Shown piece after piece: positions 30,484-33,507 of a stretch of DNA of 33,507 bases. Location: the NCBI GenBank assembly GCA_017430145.1, contig JAFRNP010000034.1:1-33507 (forward strand), given 5' to 3'. Source of the stretch: Clostridia bacterium. Its GTDB lineage: Bacteria; Bacillota; Clostridia; Oscillospirales; Acutalibacteraceae. The position numbers and the translations under genes were made by a program. The notes beneath the pieces are model-generated. The model was not told where the DNA came from, made no database searches, and saw nothing but the letters and a program-made list of their open reading frames with translations. Position 1 is the first letter of the stretch, and each line of letters begins with the position of its first letter.

Positions 30484-31188
30484 TTATTCGGCGGCAGTCA
30501 GGACCTTGTTGGGGTTGATCTTGATGCCGACGCCCATGGTGGACGCGACCGCGCAGGAGCGGATATACTGGCCCTTGGCGGCGGCGGGCTTTGCCTTGAT
30601 GATGGCGTCAAGGAGCGTCGCGTAGTTCTCGTACAGCTTTTCGACGCCGAAGGAAGCCTTGCCGATGGGGCAGTGGATGATGTTGGTCTTGTCAAGACGG
30701 TACTCGATCTTACCGGCCTTGGCCTCGTTGACGGCGCGCGCCACGTCGGGCGTGACCGTACCGGCCTTGGGAGAGGGCATCAGCCCGCGGGGGCCGAGGA
30801 TCTTACCGAGACGGCCCACAAGGCCCATCATGTTGGGAGCGGCAATGCAGACGTCAAAGTCCATAAAGCCTTCGCCCTGGATGCGGGCGACCAGATCTTC
30901 CGCGCCCACGATCTCCGCGCCGGCAGCCGTGGCGGCCTCCGCCTCGGCGCCCTTGGCGAACACGCACACGCGCACCTTTTTGCCGGTGCCGTTGGGCAGG
31001 ACCACGGCGCCTCTGACCTGCTGGTCAGCGTGACGGGAGTCAACGCCCAAACGGACGTGCACCTCGATGGTCTCATCGAACTTCGCCTTCGCGGTCTGGA
31101 TGGCAAGATCCAGCGCATCGTTGGGATCATACAGTTTCTGACGGTCAACAAGCTTTGCGCCGTCGGTATATTTCTTTCCGTGCTTCAT
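30484..31188 (-). CDS. rplA: Ribosomal protein L1
   Basis: A 234-residue protein of the L1 stalk that helps release deacylated tRNA from the E site, and that also binds its own mRNA as a repressor. Features: [67 protein letters not shown] (the RNA-binding signature) and [10 protein letters not shown] at the end. Normal length. It follows rplK by 17 bases. No terminator is visible before the rplJ promoter. Confidence 0.98.
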   Translation of the reverse strand: MKHGKKYTDGAKLVDRQKLYDPNDALDLAIQTAKAKFDETIEVHVRLGVDSRHADQQVRGAVVLPNGTGKKVRVCVFAKGAEAEAATAAGAEIVGAEDLVARIQGEGFMDFDVCIAAPNMMGLVGRLGKILGPRGLMPSPKAGTVTPDVARAVNEAKAGKIEYRLDKTNIIHCPIGKASFGVEKLYENYATLLDAIIKAKPAAAKGQYIRSCAVASTMGVGIKINPNKVLTAAE

Positions 31189-31205
31189 CTCATTCTACCT
31201 CCGTG

Positions 31206-31631
31206 TCAGTCCACCACGGTCACGCCCATGCTGCGCGCCGTGCCCGCGATCATGCTCATGGCAGCCTCAACGCTGCCGGCATTCAGGTCGGGCATTTTCT
31301 GTTCCGCGATCTTTCTGACCTGCTCCTTGGTGATGGATGCGACCTTGTTTCTGTTCGGTACGCCGGAAGCGGTTTCGATGCCGCATGCCTTTTTGATAAG
31401 GATGGCTGCGGGCGGCGTTTTGGTCACGAACGAGAAGGAACGGTCGGCATAAACGGTGATCACGACGGGGATCACAAGACCGACGTCATTCTTGGTTCTC
31501 TCGTTGAACTCTTTGCAGAACGCCATGATATTCACGCCGTGCTGACCGAGCGCCGGGCCGACAGGGGGAGAGGGATTTGCCTTTCCCGCGGGGATCTGCA
31601 GCTTGATAAAGCCTGTTACTTTCTGTGCCAT
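31206..31631 (-). CDS. rplK: Ribosomal protein L11
   Basis: A 141-residue protein of the GTPase-associated centre. It shows [34 protein letters not shown], the highly conserved N-terminal region that also binds thiopeptides, then FVTKTPPAA and the C-terminal [21 protein letters not shown] lies before the ATG. The preceding 160 bases hold the L1-site-like leader. Confidence 0.98.
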   Translation of the reverse strand: MAQKVTGFIKLQIPAGKANPSPPVGPALGQHGVNIMAFCKEFNERTKNDVGLVIPVVITVYADRSFSFVTKTPPAAILIKKACGIETASGVPNRNKVASITKEQVRKIAEQKMPDLNAGSVEAAMSMIAGTARSMGVTVVD

Positions 31632-31790
31632 AATTGCACCTCCAAAAAAATGTGGTAGTGGCGGAGGCCGCGAAAGGACCTCCTCCCACAGCGCAGCAAT
31701 GCGCTGTAACAGCCCCCCGAAGGGGACAAATTACCTGAATCCAGCCGGCGGAGTCGGTATGCTCCGCCGTGAGCATGCGCAAAGGACCGC
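31632..31790 (-). promoter_or_regulatory. Leader between nusG and rplK with probable L1 binding site
   Basis: On the - strand TGTGGGAGG at 31682-31690 faces CCACTACCACA at 31651-31661, forming an asymmetric hairpin just before the rplK ribosome binding site. This layout resembles the L1-binding mimic of 23S rRNA found before rplK in Firmicutes (recalled, not aligned). Two further hairpins lie upstream: CAGCGCA/TGCGCTG near 31690-31712, and GGCGGAG/CTCCGCC near 31753-31773. Confidence 0.6.
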
Positions 31791-32438
31791 TTACAGCTTC
31801 TGTACCTTTGCGATGCTCAGTTCGACCGGCGTGTCGTGGCCCATGGTCTGGATGATCACGCACACGGTCCCTGCCTCTGCGTCGATGCTTTCCACCGCGC
31901 CGGCATACCCTTCGTAGGCGCCCTCCATGATCGTGACGAAATCGCCGACCTCGAATTTGACGTCGTAGGTCACGCGTTCCACGCCGAATTTCTCGATCTC
32001 GGCGTCGGAGAGCGGCACCGGCGTACCGTCAGGGCCCACAAATCCGGTCACACCGCGCGTATTGCGGATCACGTACCAGACAAGGCTGTCCATTTTATAA
32101 CGGTCGTCCTGGTTGTCGTAATAAACGGCTGCCTTGACAAAGACGTAGCTCGGGAAAATTTTGCGCTTGACTTCCACGCGCTTTTCTTCCGCGGGCTCCT
32201 CCTCTTCCTCTTCGGGCAGGTCGATATCCTCAAAGGACATATCCACCGGTTTGGGTGCTTTTTTCGTCTTTTTCCGTTCAACCTTTTTGATCTCGATCAC
32301 GGTCTCGGTGGGGATGCTCACCTCAAGGATCTGATTGTCAAGGCCGCGGTTGACGGCGACCTTCGTGATGTTTTCCGCCACCTTATCCTCATAACCGGAG
32401 TAGGTGTGGACAACAAACCATTTGTATCCTTCGATCAT
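31791..32438 (-). CDS. nusG: Transcription elongation/antitermination factor NusG with acidic insert
   Basis: A 215-residue protein that binds the RNA polymerase clamp and links it to ribosomes or Rho. The NGN domain begins KWFVVHTYSGYEDKVAENI and resumes FPSYVFVKA; the C-terminal KOW domain holds FEVGDFVTIMEGAYEGYAG. About 34 residues (55-88), Lys-rich then strongly acidic (DLPEEEEEEPAEEKR), are inserted between NGN strands, making the protein longer than the usual 175-180. It lies between secE and rplK. Confidence 0.96.
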   Translation of the reverse strand: MIEGYKWFVVHTYSGYEDKVAENITKVAVNRGLDNQILEVSIPTETVIEIKKVERKKTKKAPKPVDMSFEDIDLPEEEEEEPAEEKRVEVKRKIFPSYVFVKAAVYYDNQDDRYKMDSLVWYVIRNTRGVTGFVGPDGTPVPLSDAEIEKFGVERVTYDVKFEVGDFVTIMEGAYEGYAGAVESIDAEAGTVCVIIQTMGHDTPVELSIAKVQKL

Positions 32439-32462
32439 GTGCGACCTCCGTCTGCCTGCGCG

Positions 32463-33008
32463 TTACTGCGCGGAGGCAGCCTCCGTTTGGGCTTCGGTTT
32501 CCGCTTCCGTAGCCGCTTCGGTCTCTGCTTCGGCGTCCGCATCGGTCTCTGCTTCGGCTTCTGTCTCAGCCTCGGCTTCTGTCTCTGCTTCGGCTTCGGC
32601 GTCGGCCTCGGTCGTCCCTTCGAGAAGCGCTTCGCTGTCGATGGTCGCGGCCTCATCCTCATCGCTCTTTTTCAGCTGCTCGCCGGCGCTGATCACGCCT
32701 TCGGTGGCGGATTTGAACGCAAGCGTCATCAGCTGGTCAACGCCGAAAACGACGAGACCCGAAACGATGATGGACACAAGTACCACAAGGCTGGATTTGA
32801 ACACCTGCTTGGGGCCGGGCCAGACGATCTTTTTAACGGTACCGACAAAGTCCTTCCAGAACTTTTTGATCGCTTTGCCGGCGCGGGAGAACGCGTTGCC
32901 TTCTTTTTTCGGCTTGCTCTGTTTGATGCGCTCCTGCTTTGCCTTTTTGGCGGCCTTTTCGGCTTCCTTCGCGGCGAGCTGAGCGTCTTTTTCGGGCATA
33001 TCAGCCAT
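32463..33008 (-). CDS. secE: Preprotein translocase subunit SecE with long acidic C-terminal tail
   Basis: A 181-residue SecE; single-helix versions are typically 60-70 residues. The conserved part is the amphipathic segment KKFWKDFVGTVKKIVWPGPKQV (48-69) and the membrane helix about 73-97. The N-terminal 45 residues are Lys/Ala-rich. Residues about 115-181 form a low-complexity tail of alternating Ala and Glu with Thr and Asp (EAEAETEAEAETEAEAETD), which would lie on the outer face. Its role is unknown. Downstream is nusG, 24 bases away, the conserved order. Confidence 0.93.
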   Translation of the reverse strand: MADMPEKDAQLAAKEAEKAAKKAKQERIKQSKPKKEGNAFSRAGKAIKKFWKDFVGTVKKIVWPGPKQVFKSSLVVLVSIIVSGLVVFGVDQLMTLAFKSATEGVISAGEQLKKSDEDEAATIDSEALLEGTTEADAEAEAETEAEAETEAEAETDADAEAETEAATEAETEAQTEAASAQ

Positions 33009-33048
33009 AGTTGTTCCTTCCTTTCCTGAGATCGTTACGCTTAAAACC

Positions 33049-33198
33049 TTACTTGGTCTCTCTGTGAAGCGTATGCTTTCTGCAGAATCTGCAGTACTTG
33101 TTCATCTCAAGTCTGTCGGGCGTGTTTTTCTTGTTCTTCATGGTGTTGTAGTTGCGCTGCTTACACTCCGTGCAGGCAAGGGTGATCTTCACTCTCAT
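33049..33198 (-). CDS. rpmG: Ribosomal protein L33
   Basis: A 49-residue large-subunit protein: [12 protein letters not shown], then [20 protein letters not shown] and [14 protein letters not shown]. Cys 9, 12, 36 and 39 make this the zinc-binding (C+) form. GGAGGTG lies before the ATG at 33198; the longer frame upstream is not the gene. First gene of the block, behind a strong promoter. Confidence 0.97.
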   Translation of the reverse strand: MRVKITLACTECKQRNYNTMKNKKNTPDRLEMNKYCRFCRKHTLHRETK

Positions 33199-33301
33199 AA
33201 CGGCACCTCCGATTTTGTAGCCTCCCTCTTCTTCGTTGCGCGCAGAAATATTTGGGCGCAAAATGAGGGCAGAAAAAAAGAACCCTCTAAGAGGTGTACA
33301 A

Positions 33302-33330
33302 AGTATAGCACAGCCTGAGAGGGTTGTCAA
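33302..33330 (-). promoter_or_regulatory. Promoter of rpmG-secE-nusG
   Basis: TTGACA (33325-33330), 17 bases, TATACT (33302-33307) on the - strand with TGC just before the -10. Near consensus. Confidence 0.9.
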
Positions 33331-33378
33331 GAGGGAAAATGCATTTTTCGGCACAATTTCTCTCTGTTTTATTTAAGG

Positions 33379-33404
33379 CAACACCGCATAATTCCGGTGT
33401 GCGG
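33379..33404. repeat. Palindromic repeat, copy B
   Basis: CAACACCGCA (33379-33388), seven bases, GGTGTGCGG (33396-33404): the same arms and loop length as the copy at 3954-3979. Confidence 0.5.
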
Positions 33405-33415
33405 ATTGCGCAGTA

Positions 33416-33501
33416 GATTTTTTCGTCAGATTGTACAGATTTGACGCCGTCAACCTGGCGGTTGGCAAGGAAAATCTGTGCAGGATGACGGAATAAAGAT
33501 C
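33416..33501. repeat. Long imperfect hairpin, possible end of a MITE-like or structured RNA element
   Basis: The arm 33416-33442 is complementary over most of its length to 33472-33501 (CGTCA and ACAGATTT match TGACG and AAATCTGT at equal spacing). The loop holds a smaller AACC/GGTT hairpin. It follows the palindromic repeat directly and no gene is present. The element may continue beyond the window. Confidence 0.4.
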
Positions 33502-33507
33502 AAGCAA

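Noticed and set aside
32480-32640. Repetitive DNA inside secE as a CRISPR or tandem array
   Set aside because: The repeats are short, imperfect codon repeats encoding Ala/Glu/Thr and stay in frame; there are no spacers.

Overview
The window looks like a chromosome segment of a GC-rich Gram-positive Clostridia-type bacterium, plausibly an Oscillospiraceae or Ruminococcaceae relative. The evidence is the strong AGGAGG-type ribosome binding sites, a perfect CIRCE heat-shock operator, a Firmicutes-style L10 leader, a dockerin domain, a GPH sugar symporter and the rpmG-secE-nusG-rplK-rplA-rplJ-rplL order. Placement below class level is inference. I saw no rRNA or tRNA gene, CRISPR array or complete insertion sequence.

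Layout. 1-1500: a small lipoprotein with two DLYGPP motifs, followed 15 bases later by a radical SAM/SPASM enzyme; this looks like a peptide-modification pair. 1510-2812: glyA with its own promoter, an operator-like dyad and a terminator. 2844-8822: a dTDP-sugar locus in two convergent units. The + unit holds a DegT aminotransferase, a FdtA/WxcM-like ketoisomerase and RmlB; the - unit holds an MFS transporter, RmlA and a membrane glycosyltransferase. Together they suggest a dTDP-3-amino-3,6-dideoxyhexose destined for a surface glycan. 8948-10516: a secreted dockerin protein whose HtrA-like domain has lost its catalytic residues. 10783-12672: a GPH symporter with a large inserted loop. 12865-13571: CIRCE and an Hsp20 gene.

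13572-15964 is the most unusual part. It holds a possible small RNA, a GC-rich palindromic block, and four consecutive tiny genes on the - strand (45-55 codons). Each has its own Shine-Dalgarno, an aromatic amphipathic helix and an acidic Glu/Thr-rich tail. They share one strong promoter with a 9+9 dyad and end at one terminator. A GH16 glucanase with an atypical N-terminus lies just upstream.

16046-24745: an eight-gene - strand cell-surface polysaccharide operon behind one promoter: tagD, an IspD/TarI-type cytidylyltransferase, a sugar epimerase/dehydratase, a GT2, an O-antigen ligase-like polymerase, a polysaccharide pyruvyl transferase, an FrhB-like iron-sulfur protein and a Wzx-like flippase. 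24794-28218: a propeller-like protein with a Sir2 deacylase, then a MATE transporter flanked by inverted copies of a 23-bp hairpin. 28376-29050: a membrane protein of unknown role. 29163-33330: the transcription/translation block rpmG, secE, nusG, rplK, rplA, rplJ, rplL, with an L1-site-like leader and an L10 attenuator; rpoBC does not follow. The last 130 bases hold a structured repeat-like element cut by the window edge.
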